5,223 bases of DNA from an uncultured Lachnospiraceae bacterium. GTDB lineage: Bacteria > Bacillota > Clostridia > Lachnospirales > Lachnospiraceae. A model generated the notes under the pieces. The model did no database searches. It was given only the letters and a program-made list of their open reading frames with translations, and had not been told where the DNA came from. This document shows positions 1-5,156 of the stretch, piece after piece. Every line of letters starts with the position of its first letter. Position 1 is the stretch's first letter. Position numbers and translations under genes: made by a program. The stretch covers positions 1-5,223 of the forward strand of contig CAJUSQ010000161.1 in NCBI GenBank assembly GCA_910588885.1. The letters run 5' to 3'.

Positions 1-64
1 TCGGCTTCTGCAATTCCTGAATGACATTCGCCATCGTAAATGTCTTGCCGGAACACGGGATGCC
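1..64 (-). pseudogene. uvrB: UvrB P-loop fragment, truncated at its N-terminal side
   Basis: Read on the minus strand, this edge encodes SGKTFTMANVIQELQKP, which matches the Walker A region of UvrB, the helicase-like damage-verification subunit of nucleotide excision repair (family form GVTGSGKTFTMANVI). Here the bases before SGKT give GIPC instead of the usual GVTG. Further upstream the frame has two stops, near positions 94 and 112, and no trace of the ~40 residues that normally precede the P-loop in UvrB. The recognisable similarity therefore begins at about positions 45-60. The rest of the gene, if present, lies to the left of the window. The match is short but distinctive. It could be a small relic rather than the edge of a full gene. 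The assignment is from memory of the family, not from a search. Confidence 0.5.
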
Positions 65-181
65 TGGATGGGTATATCTTTTTATACGATTCGGTTATGC
101 TTTACCTTCGTTTCATGCAAGAAATTCACTAATTTGTTCTATGCTCGCAAAGTGTAGTATGCTATACGCTCTGTCGGCGTT

Positions 182-233
182 GCCGCTTCAAATGCCATTG
201 CCAAACCGAGAGGGCAACGGCATTTGAAGCAGC
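182..233 (-). repeat. Long hairpin, 21-bp arms, 10-nt loop
   Basis: Positions 182-202 and 213-233 are inverted repeats around a 10-base spacer. On the plus strand the arms have two A/C mismatches. On the minus strand the same two positions become G.U wobbles, so a minus-strand RNA could pair all 21 positions. This favours a role in minus-strand RNA. There is no U-tract directly after the stem on either strand, so it is not a standard intrinsic terminator. No function is assigned. Confidence 0.7.
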
Positions 234-236
234 AGA

Positions 237-254
237 AAAACAAAGCTTTGTTTT
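237..254. repeat. Perfect 18-bp palindrome AAAACAAAGCTTTGTTTT
   Basis: The sequence is fully self-complementary with no spacer and lies three bases from the 21-bp hairpin. Together they form a 73-base block of secondary structure (182-254). As DNA it could bind a dimeric protein. As RNA it would make only a weak hairpin because the centre must open. Such clusters are often found near the ends of mobile elements, but no protein site is recognised here. Confidence 0.6.
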
Positions 255-944
255 AGGCCGGAAAACAGGAAACAAAGGCTGGTTTCACAAGCAGACAGGG
301 CGTATATGCCCCCGTCACGGCTGTGAGATAAAATATCACGAACCTATGGACACGGTGTCCGGAAGTGTGGCCGCACTCCGGGGAAAGTAGCTCTGACTGT
401 TCATAATGGTTGTGCCCCGGCAATCGCTTTTTGTACTTCCAACACTTGATCGCATCATCCAAAATCTTACCTGGATTATCTGCAAAAAAATCACGGATAT
501 AGGTATTATACTCAAACTGCTTATCAATCACTGTTTTTCTGTTTTTTTATCCTCAAGGATTTGATAATAGGCGGTAATTGCTTCTCTATAAGTTTTTCCT
601 GCGTTACCTTTAAGCCACTTTTGAAAAGCTACATTAAACGAAAAAGTATTTCCTATATGTTCCTTGAAAAACGCCCTATGCCTTTCTGAGCAAACAAAAT
701 CCGCTTCAATTTTTGTATCCTCCGTAATATCTGATCTTTTTGTTGCGCTTTTCTTTACTACCTTGGCGGGCATGACTTTTCCGGTTTCAAGAAAATATGC
801 AATCCTGTCTGATATTTCTAATTTCCCACCAGAAACAGGCAGACCATTTTTCCTGTAAAAGTCCACTAATTCTTCTTTTAAATAGTAAAAATTCCGAAAT
901 GTCTTGCTTTCTAATTGTTTGTTTAAAGCAGGTCTTTCTATCAT
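253..944 (-). pseudogene. SAP-domain / DUF6434-type protein, frameshifted and with altered C-terminus
   Basis: The first part (944 down to the TGA at 528-530, 138 aa) has a SAP-like helix-turn-helix at about residues 18-55 (YLKEELVDFYRKNGLPVSGG, then LEISDRIAYFLETG). It is followed by the conserved block recalled as DUF6434 (RAFFKEHIGNTFSFNVAFQKWLKG, given here in part). The continuation FEYNTYIRDFFADNPGK, WKYKK and GHNHYE lies in another frame from about 531 downward. Adding one base to the seven-T run at 542-548 restores a single frame (DKKNRKTVIDKQFEYN). After SELL (about 385) the usual short C-terminus is replaced by about 43 residues that do not look like the family, running to a TAA at 253-255, so a second lesion or junction lies near 385. 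The start at 944 has a GAGGG ribosome-binding site (950-954) five bases away. SAP domains generally bind DNA; the role of this family is not known to me. Confidence 0.7.
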
Positions 945-968
945 GTTTTCCCTCGCTTTCCGTTATAT

Positions 969-1177
969 CTATTTTCGCCTTTGTTGCGGGATTGGATTTT
1001 TCAGCAAATCCGATTTCCCCGCAAGCCATTTCAACGCCGCCTTGTCCTCACTGTTATGCTTTCCATAATTCAGCCGGAGTTGTTGCAGATGAACCCGAAA
1101 TACGCTTTCTCCGGGTCACCGTCCGGGCTGGCGGCTTCATCAGCGGCTTGCAGCAGTCCCTGAAGTCCTGCGCAGGC
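969..1177 (-). pseudogene. C-terminal remnant of an unrecognised protein, frameshifted
   Basis: Below the truncated XRE reading frame, the minus strand keeps coding-like sequence in other frames. It reads LQGLLQAADEAASPDGDPEK and then AYFGFICNNSG before a TGA at about 1072. One base added at that point continues the text as LNYGKHNSEDKAALKWLAGK and SDLLKNPIPQQRRK, ending at the TAG at 969-971. The SAP/DUF6434 start is only 25 bases further on, so the two could have been neighbours in one operon. I do not recognise the family. The upstream limit is set by the junction with the XRE fragment near 1177 and is approximate. The composition is balanced and free of odd repeats, which supports a former gene, but this is inference. 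Confidence 0.3.
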
Positions 1178-1278
1178 TTGGAAAGGTTCGTCTGCTCTGC
1201 AAGCTGTTCCAGTGTTAAGCCACGCTCCACACGCAGATCCATCAATCGTTCTCGGATTGTCAAAACCATACTGCCCAT
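1054..1278 (-). pseudogene. XRE-family regulator, truncated within the HTH
   Basis: The N-terminus, IRERLMDLRVERGLTLEQLA followed by EQTNLSK, is the first half of a Cro/C1-type helix-turn-helix of the kind found as repressors in clostridial integrative elements. In that family LSK is followed by a SALGSYE-like recognition helix and a C-terminal half. Here similarity stops at LSK (about 1177), and the frame runs on through 40 unrelated residues rich in K, R and P to a TAA at 1054. The protein would lack its recognition helix, so it is very unlikely to bind DNA. The start may be the ATG at 1276-1278 or the one at 1267-1269; neither has a clear ribosome-binding site. A possible weak promoter (CGCCAA/ATTATA on the plus strand, 1335-1340 and 1313-1318, 16-bp spacer) lies inside the end of the acetyltransferase gene. 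Confidence 0.65.
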
Positions 1279-1296
1279 CTTGTTTTTGCTATTTTG

Positions 1297-1770
1297 TTAT
1301 AAACGACAGGCCATTATATATTCTTCTGCATTCTCGCCAACGATTACAAATCCTGCTTTTTGATACATTTTTACGGCATAGTTTGCCTTTTGGATAGAAA
1401 GCGAAGCTTGCCGATATCCCCTCTGCTTTAAAATACAAAGCATTTTATTCATAAGGGCTGTACCTATCCCCAACCCTCGATACTCTTTATACAAAGAGAT
1501 GGCAAAGGATGGTGTTTCATTATCAATATGCCCGTAATCATTCATAATACGAACCCATACTGCACCAACTATTTTTTCATTAACCTCTGCCACTAAACCA
1601 ATGTCATCTTTTTTCTTGCCAAAATTTTTTACATATACCTGTAGTTCGGGTTGGTAGATAATTGATTTTGGCGGTGCAAGTATGCCATTCGGTACAAATA
1701 TGGCTTCATACAAAAAATTTTCAAGTAACCAATATTCTTCTTCTGATATTTCCCTAATTATATAGTTCAT
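1297..1770 (-). CDS. GNAT-family N-acetyltransferase
   Basis: An intact 157-residue protein of normal length for a single GNAT domain. It starts MNYIIREISEEEYWLLENFL. A beta strand, GLVAEVNEKIVGAVWVRIMN, is followed by motif A, LYKEYRGLGIGTALMNKML, with the R-G-L-G-I-G acetyl-CoA pyrophosphate loop, and motif B, KANYAVKMYQKAGFVIVGE, with the usual N/Y/F pattern. Proteins of this type transfer an acetyl group from acetyl-CoA to an amine; the substrate cannot be told from sequence. The ATG at 1768-1770 is chosen because GGAGG sits five bases upstream (1776-1780); an in-frame TTG at 1780-1782 overlaps that site and is unlikely. Unlike its neighbours the gene has no frame damage. The leader contains a short ORF and a dyad that may control it. 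It is a self-contained cargo-type gene and could be involved in resistance or metabolite modification. Confidence 0.9.
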   Translation of the reverse strand: MNYIIREISEEEYWLLENFLYEAIFVPNGILAPPKSIIYQPELQVYVKNFGKKKDDIGLVAEVNEKIVGAVWVRIMNDYGHIDNETPSFAISLYKEYRGLGIGTALMNKMLCILKQRGYRQASLSIQKANYAVKMYQKAGFVIVGENAEEYIMACRL

Positions 1771-1780
1771 AGATGCCTCC

Positions 1781-1811
1781 AATTTGATAGATCGCGTATA
1801 TCAATCAAATT
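1781..1811 (-). promoter_or_regulatory. Dyad just upstream of the acetyltransferase RBS
   Basis: AATTTGAT (1804-1811, minus strand) is complementary to ATCAAATT (1781-1788). Three further inner pairs (GAT/ATC) follow a T.T mismatch, and the loop is seven bases. The 3' arm abuts the GGAGG site. The 5' arm overlaps the last codons of the seven-codon ORF, the arrangement expected of a leader-controlled hairpin. It could equally be a protein operator. The stem is short and A/T-rich. Confidence 0.35.
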
Positions 1812-1824
1812 TCATTCCACACAT
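1801..1824 (-). CDS. Possible leader peptide MCGMKFD
   Basis: A seven-codon ORF begins with ATG at 1822-1824, nine bases after a GAGG ribosome-binding site (1834-1837), and stops with TGA at 1801-1803. It ends 30 bases before the acetyltransferase start and its last codons form one arm of the dyad at 1781-1811. Short leader ORFs with a hairpin are known to control some resistance genes by ribosome stalling. Here that is inferred from layout only, and chance occurrence is possible. Confidence 0.3.
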   Translation of the reverse strand: MCGMKFD

Positions 1825-1837
1825 ACTTTTACACCTC

Positions 1838-2004
1838 AATTTCCATTTTGTTTTTCCTTTCTATCCTACCACAATTCCGAGAGCGCGGAAATAGCAGGGT
1901 TTTCAGCCGGATTTCCTGCCTCTTGGATATACGGCGCAGAACCTGTACACATTCACGATACGACGGTATCGTCTAAAACATATCCAAAATTAAGAATCGG
2001 AGAA
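1838..2004. other. Divergent intergenic region, mostly unassigned
   Basis: This stretch separates the minus-strand acetyltransferase from the plus-strand promoter. On the minus strand it holds a 28-residue open stretch from ATG at 1952 to TAG at 1866 (ending AGNPAENPAISALSELW). It looks like the tail of a lost gene because the same frame is open again above a stop at about 1955, but I do not recognise it. It also has small inverted repeats (TTCCG/CGGAA near 1876-1891) and the hairpin at 1955-1972. No terminator with a T-run was found between the divergent genes. Confidence 0.4.
1955..1972. repeat. Perfect hairpin ACGATAC-GACG-GTATCGT
   Basis: Seven perfectly paired bases on each side of a four-base loop, 32 bp upstream of the -35 box of the methylase operon promoter. 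The position suits an upstream operator or a recombination-type core site. There is no protein evidence for either. Confidence 0.5.
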
Positions 2005-2033
2005 TTGAAAAAATACATCGAATTATGTATAAT
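2005..2033 (+). promoter_or_regulatory. Sigma-A promoter of the methylase operon
   Basis: The -35 box is TTGAAA (2005-2010) and the -10 box is TATAAT (2028-2033), separated by exactly 17 bases. This is close to the vegetative consensus. The expected transcription start is about 2040, leaving a leader of about 270 bases before the methylase ATG at 2314. It is the best promoter seen in the window and the only clear one for the operon. Confidence 0.75.
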
Positions 2034-2038
2034 ATCTA

Positions 2039-2050
2039 TGACAAATGTCA
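2039..2050. promoter_or_regulatory. Operator-like dyad TGACA-AA-TGTCA
   Basis: Five-base inverted repeats with a two-base centre cover the predicted transcription start of the methylase operon. A repressor bound here would block initiation. Restriction-modification operons are often controlled by small XRE controllers, but no controller gene is recognised nearby except the truncated XRE on the other strand. Confidence 0.3.
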
Positions 2051-2069
2051 AGAAACAGCGCTTTGAATC

Positions 2070-2189
2070 GTGGATATAAAAAGCAAATACGTCAACGCCA
2101 TCCAATACCTGTTGGATTTATCCGACACCATCCTCAAATTTCTGTTTTCATCTATAATTAGTAATGGATCATATAGAACATACGAATGA
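2070..2189 (+). CDS. Small ORF A (39 aa), unrecognised
   Basis: GTG-initiated reading frame MDIKSKYVNAIQYLLDLSDT and ILKFLFSSIISNGSYRTYE, within the leader of the methylase operon. No ribosome-binding site is visible before the GTG. Just upstream, in another frame, MTNVKKQRFESWI (2038-2079) ends at the ATATA at 2074-2078; removing two bases there would join it to ORF A, so the two may be parts of one damaged gene. ORF A ends in an ATGA overlap with ORF B. The helix-rich, leucine-containing text looks more like protein than chance, but I do not recognise it. Confidence 0.3.
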   Translation: MDIKSKYVNAIQYLLDLSDTILKFLFSSIISNGSYRTYE

Positions 2190-2317
2190 AATTCGACCAA
2201 GCTCAAGTCTTTGCACAGACCCAACCAGATACTCATTCAATGGAATTCCAACCGGGAAGAACATCGTTGTACGCTTACAAATATCAAATGGAAAAAGTAA
2301 TAGGAGGCCATCCATGA
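2186..2317 (+). CDS. Small ORF B (43 aa), unrecognised, coupled to the methylase
   Basis: Encodes a protein beginning MKFDQAQVFAQTQPDTH and ending YAYKYQMEKVIGGHP. Its TGA (2315-2317) overlaps the methylase ATG (2314-2316) as ATGA, and its own ATG overlaps the stop of ORF A in the same way. Its last codons contain the AGGAGG site of the methylase, the usual layout of translationally coupled genes. It has no strong ribosome-binding site of its own. It may be the C-terminal half of one ~90-residue protein with ORF A, or a small operon member. No motif is recognised. Confidence 0.35.
   Translation: MKFDQAQVFAQTQPDTHSMEFQPGRTSLYAYKYQMEKVIGGHP
2302..2307 (+). promoter_or_regulatory. Ribosome-binding site AGGAGG deciding the methylase start
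   Basis: A full AGGAGG lies six bases before the ATG at 2314-2316. The same frame is open further upstream from an ATG at 2164, but that one has no ribosome-binding site and the extra 50 residues (SSSLCTDPTRYSF and so on) have no family counterpart. The start at 2314 is therefore preferred. Confidence 0.85.
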
Positions 2318-3930
2318 ACGACAGACAACACGCGATTACAGACATGTTAAAACTTGCATCCGATATAGATCCGGATGTGTTGAATTGTCTGTTGCTTATC
2401 AAATACATATGTACCACATCAAATGAGGAACCATGTTGGAACACAATGCTAAAATACCATGCTGAAAAAACACCCTGGGATATGATCGTACAGGAGTTGA
2501 ATAAAACGGATGGAGACATTTTTTCGGCAATCAGTACTGCCATTGAAAAATTAACCCCAAATCTGTCGTTTTCTGAAAATGTTTTGGAACATTTATGTCA
2601 TGCGGGAGGGGATGAGCATCTATTGGGCGATTATGTGCGCCTGCTTTCAGACATATCGGCAGACATTGACATTCTCTCTTCGGTGTTTGAAAAAAATCTG
2701 TCGCGGAAGGTATGGAAAAGCCCTTCTCGGTCCGGTGATTTTTATACGCCTATGCAGGTAGTCCGATGGATGGTTGAGCTGCTTGGAATTGAAACTGATG
2801 GAACAGTATACGATCCCTGCTGTGGGAGCGGTGCAATGCTGTGCGGAGCAATCCTTGCACATTCTGATAAAAAACTGCAGCTATATGGGCAAACCCTTGA
2901 TCAGGAATCGTTTTCTATTTGTCAAATGAACCTTATGCTGCGCAGATTTTCCGTAGATTTGGGAAAGCATCCGGCCAACACACTTCTGGAAGATCTGCAT
3001 ATGAATCAGCAGTTCGATTATATTCTTTCCAATCCCCCGTTTAATTTTTCTGATTGGTATGAAGAGGGCCCGTTGAACCTGGATGCGCGTTGGAAATATG
3101 GGTGTCCGCCGCGGAAAAATGCTAATTTTGCGTGGATTCAGCACATCATTAGTCACTTATCCTCCAATGGGCGTGCCGTTGTGCTTTTGCCCAACGGCAC
3201 ATTAACCACTCATAATCGTACGGAATGTGAAATCCGACAGAGAATTCTGCATGACGGATGGATTGAGGCCATTATTACACTTCCTCAGGGGCTCTTTTAT
3301 GGAACCCGTGTTCCTTGCTGTGCATGGATTATAAACCAAGCTGCTGCACGGGACAGGGTGCTTTTTGTGGACGCAAGGCAACCGGATATTTTTCATCCGG
3401 AGGATGATCGGGAAATTTCAAACCTTCTGTACCGGTATCGGAATGGTGAGCGGCTTGAAACGACCGAATGGTACGCCGTAGTGCCCTACACGAAGATTGC
3501 GCAAATGAACGAGATCCTAAGCCCCAATCTGTATACTTGCCCGAAAGAATTATCCGTGCCTTCGCTTGAAGACCTCTCCGCGGAATTCAACGCCCTGGCA
3601 GATACATTATGCAGCAAAACCCTGCCGTCTTCGCTCTGTAAAGATATTCAAAAATGGAAGACACAGATTATTCCTGCCGATTGGAACGAAGTATATTTAT
3701 CCGAACAATATCATATCTTTGGAGGTGTATGCGCAAAGAAGGATGCCTTTGGACAGGGGAGCCCTATGGTGGACGTACGGACTGTCATTCATAACATATT
3801 CCTTCCGGACACTTTTTCTTCCCGCGTTGAACTATCGGACGCCGAAAAATATTACATTCGGTACGGGGATGTACTGCTGAATCGAACAAGTGAAACTACA
3901 GATGAATTGGCTTGCTGCAGTTGGCATTAA
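2314..3930 (+). CDS. N6-adenine DNA methylase (HsdM-like) fused to a truncated HsdS recognition domain
   Basis: The protein has 538 residues as written. Residues 1-130 form a helical N-terminal region as in HsdM. The methylase core has GDFYTP (141-146), the S-adenosylmethionine-binding motif I DPCCGSG (167-173) and the catalytic NPPF (240-243), the gamma-class order of type I methylases that methylate adenine N6. VPCCAWIIN (333-341) is a late core strand. From about residue 455, after a helical linker, a type I specificity-like domain begins (WNEVYLSEQYHIFGG, then YYIRYGDVLLNRTSETTDEL). The frame shifts at about 3920, giving the false end SWH and a TAA at 3928-3930. The ancestral fusion would be about 662 residues, continuing to 4301. 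The methylase core is complete, but with half its recognition domain missing it probably cannot target DNA. It is followed by the HNH nuclease gene. No HsdR is present. Confidence 0.88.
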   Translation: MNDRQHAITDMLKLASDIDPDVLNCLLLIKYICTTSNEEPCWNTMLKYHAEKTPWDMIVQELNKTDGDIFSAISTAIEKLTPNLSFSENVLEHLCHAGGDEHLLGDYVRLLSDISADIDILSSVFEKNLSRKVWKSPSRSGDFYTPMQVVRWMVELLGIETDGTVYDPCCGSGAMLCGAILAHSDKKLQLYGQTLDQESFSICQMNLMLRRFSVDLGKHPANTLLEDLHMNQQFDYILSNPPFNFSDWYEEGPLNLDARWKYGCPPRKNANFAWIQHIISHLSSNGRAVVLLPNGTLTTHNRTECEIRQRILHDGWIEAIITLPQGLFYGTRVPCCAWIINQAAARDRVLFVDARQPDIFHPEDDREISNLLYRYRNGERLETTEWYAVVPYTKIAQMNEILSPNLYTCPKELSVPSLEDLSAEFNALADTLCSKTLPSSLCKDIQKWKTQIIPADWNEVYLSEQYHIFGGVCAKKDAFGQGSPMVDVRTVIHNIFLPDTFSSRVELSDAEKYYIRYGDVLLNRTSETTDELACCSWH

Positions 3931-4301
3931 AAGACCGGGATGCCGTATATGGCGGTTATTTGAAACGGCTGCGGCCCATAGAAGATAACCGGATTGATCC
4001 CCGGTATATAGCGGGATACTTTCGCAGCAGGGTATACAGGCAGGAAATTGAACGGGTTTCTTTCGTCTATACAACCCGTGTCAATATCAACCTCCATCAG
4101 CTTTCGATGATCCGTTTATATTATCCCAATATGATGTGGCAGCATGTAATTGGAGAAATGTTGTCTTCCTTAGTCTGTTTTAAGCAGGAAAGCCAGGATG
4201 ACGCATTAGCCGGACTCATGGACCGTTTTATTACAGTATTCATTGAGAAGTTCATTACCTATCCGGTTTTTCTTTTTCAGAAAGGATGTGACCGACAATG
4301 A
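3921..4301 (+). pseudogene. C-terminal half of the fused HsdS recognition domain, out of frame
   Basis: Continues the methylase-specificity fusion in the -1 frame: LALKDRDAVYGGYLKRLRP, YIAGYFRSRVYRQEIERVS, then NINLHQLSMIRLYYPNM, which is the end of a HsdS-type target recognition domain (the I-x-x-L-x-x-x-P-strand type). A helical C-terminus to the TGA at 4299-4301 follows. Restoring one base after the CAG at 3918-3920 gives an unbroken ELACCSLALKDRD. The segment has no ribosome-binding site of its own, so it is a broken part of the gene before it, not a separate gene. Only one recognition domain is present; half-size S proteins are known to act as dimers that read symmetrical sites, which is likely for the intact ancestor. 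Confidence 0.75.
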
Positions 4302-5156
4302 CACAATCGGAACAAATGAAATTGGTTCTTCTCTATGCCCTAAATGAACTGGGCGGCGGATTGTACTGCAGCATATAAACGATAACGGCTATTGGTATAA
4401 AGATGACAAAAATGACATAAGAGGCAAAGATCGTCCGTCAGAAGCCAAATGGAGGAACAATTTTTCATATGAGCGGCAGCATTTGGTCGATGATGGACAT
4501 ATGCAGGCCGGCGGAGACGGTAATTGGTCTATTACAGAGAAAGGAAAAGGCCATCTAAGCCAACTGACAGATTTCGCTTGCGCTATGCCGTTCGGGGAAA
4601 AACGTTTGTTTACAATCGCGTTTTATCAGAAACTTTGTTCTGCTCCGCTATCTGCAGATAATAGCGTCATTCGCGAAGCTGGAGAAGAACATCGGTATAT
4701 TGCAAGGATGGCCGCAGAAAATATGGATACGGCATCTTTATCGGATGTTTTTTTGAATCAGCCGGAAGGGAGACCTGCTGCACGAATTTTAGAAAAGCGA
4801 ACGATCTATCCCCGTGACCCGGCTGTGGCAAAACGTGCGCTAGTAGGGCAAACCATTTGTGTGAAGTAAATTTCGGCCATTTGTCTTTTTTACGCAGAAA
4901 TGGGAACGTTTTATACATGGAGCCACATCACTTGATCCCGATATCTTTTACAGATTATTTTGGAGTAAATCTGGACCGGGAGCAAAACATTTTTTCCCTT
5001 TGCAGTAATTGTCATAATCAAATTCATTATGGAACAAAAAAAGATATTCGGGAATTGATTACCAGGCTGTTTTTTTCAAGAGCACAAGAAATATGCTCTA
5101 TATTAGGCAGAGAAATCAGCGTCGAAGAGCTATATCAAATTTACAATGTTCTGTAA
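4298..5156 (+). pseudogene. Winged-helix plus HNH nuclease, disrupted at two places
   Basis: The ATG at 4298-4300 overlaps the stop of the methylase-specificity frame (ATGA). Frame 1 reads MTQSEQMKLVLLYALNELGG and stops at 4376-4378. Frame 2 takes over at about 4360 with VLQHINDNGYWYKDD, then FSYERQHLVDDGHM and WSITEKG, a winged-helix of the type at the N-terminus of Mrr-like restriction proteins, and stops at 4867-4869. Frame 3 reads CEVNFGHLSFLRRNG, EPHHLIP (HH at 4926-4931) and CSNCHNQIH (5001-5027), a clear HNH / zinc-finger nuclease domain with a helical tail. The second break is explained by TGTGTG at 4858-4863 having one TG too many. The first probably reflects loss of one or more bases at 4351-4368. 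The intact protein would have about 285 residues. It would be expected to cut DNA, plausibly unmodified or wrongly modified DNA, as partner of the methylase; specificity is not known. Confidence 0.8.

Noticed and set aside
21..227. Plus-strand open frame of 68 codons
   Set aside because: It runs through the antisense of the uvrB fragment and into one arm of the hairpin; no ribosome-binding site and no protein-like motif.
182..254. Intrinsic terminator
   Set aside because: The strong stem is not followed by a U-tract on either strand; the T-rich part belongs to a separate palindrome.
348..360. Short palindrome GGACACGGTGTCC
   Set aside because: Six-base arms in a decayed coding region, with no promoter nearby; could be chance.
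797..1363. Plus-strand open frame of 188 codons
   Set aside because: It lies opposite the XRE fragment, the remnant tail and the start of the SAP/DUF6434 gene, has no ribosome-binding site, and its translation has no recognisable domain.
2164..2313. Upstream extension of the methylase from an ATG at 2164
   Set aside because: No ribosome-binding site there, while AGGAGG precedes the ATG at 2314 at good spacing; the added residues are not family-like.
2169..2543. Minus-strand open frame of 124 codons
   Set aside because: It is the antisense of the methylase N-terminus, which has the ribosome-binding site and family motifs.
3913..3935. Programmed -1 frameshift to make the full methylase-specificity fusion
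   Set aside because: No X-XXY-YYZ slippery heptamer in the zero frame before the TAA and no obvious downstream stem.
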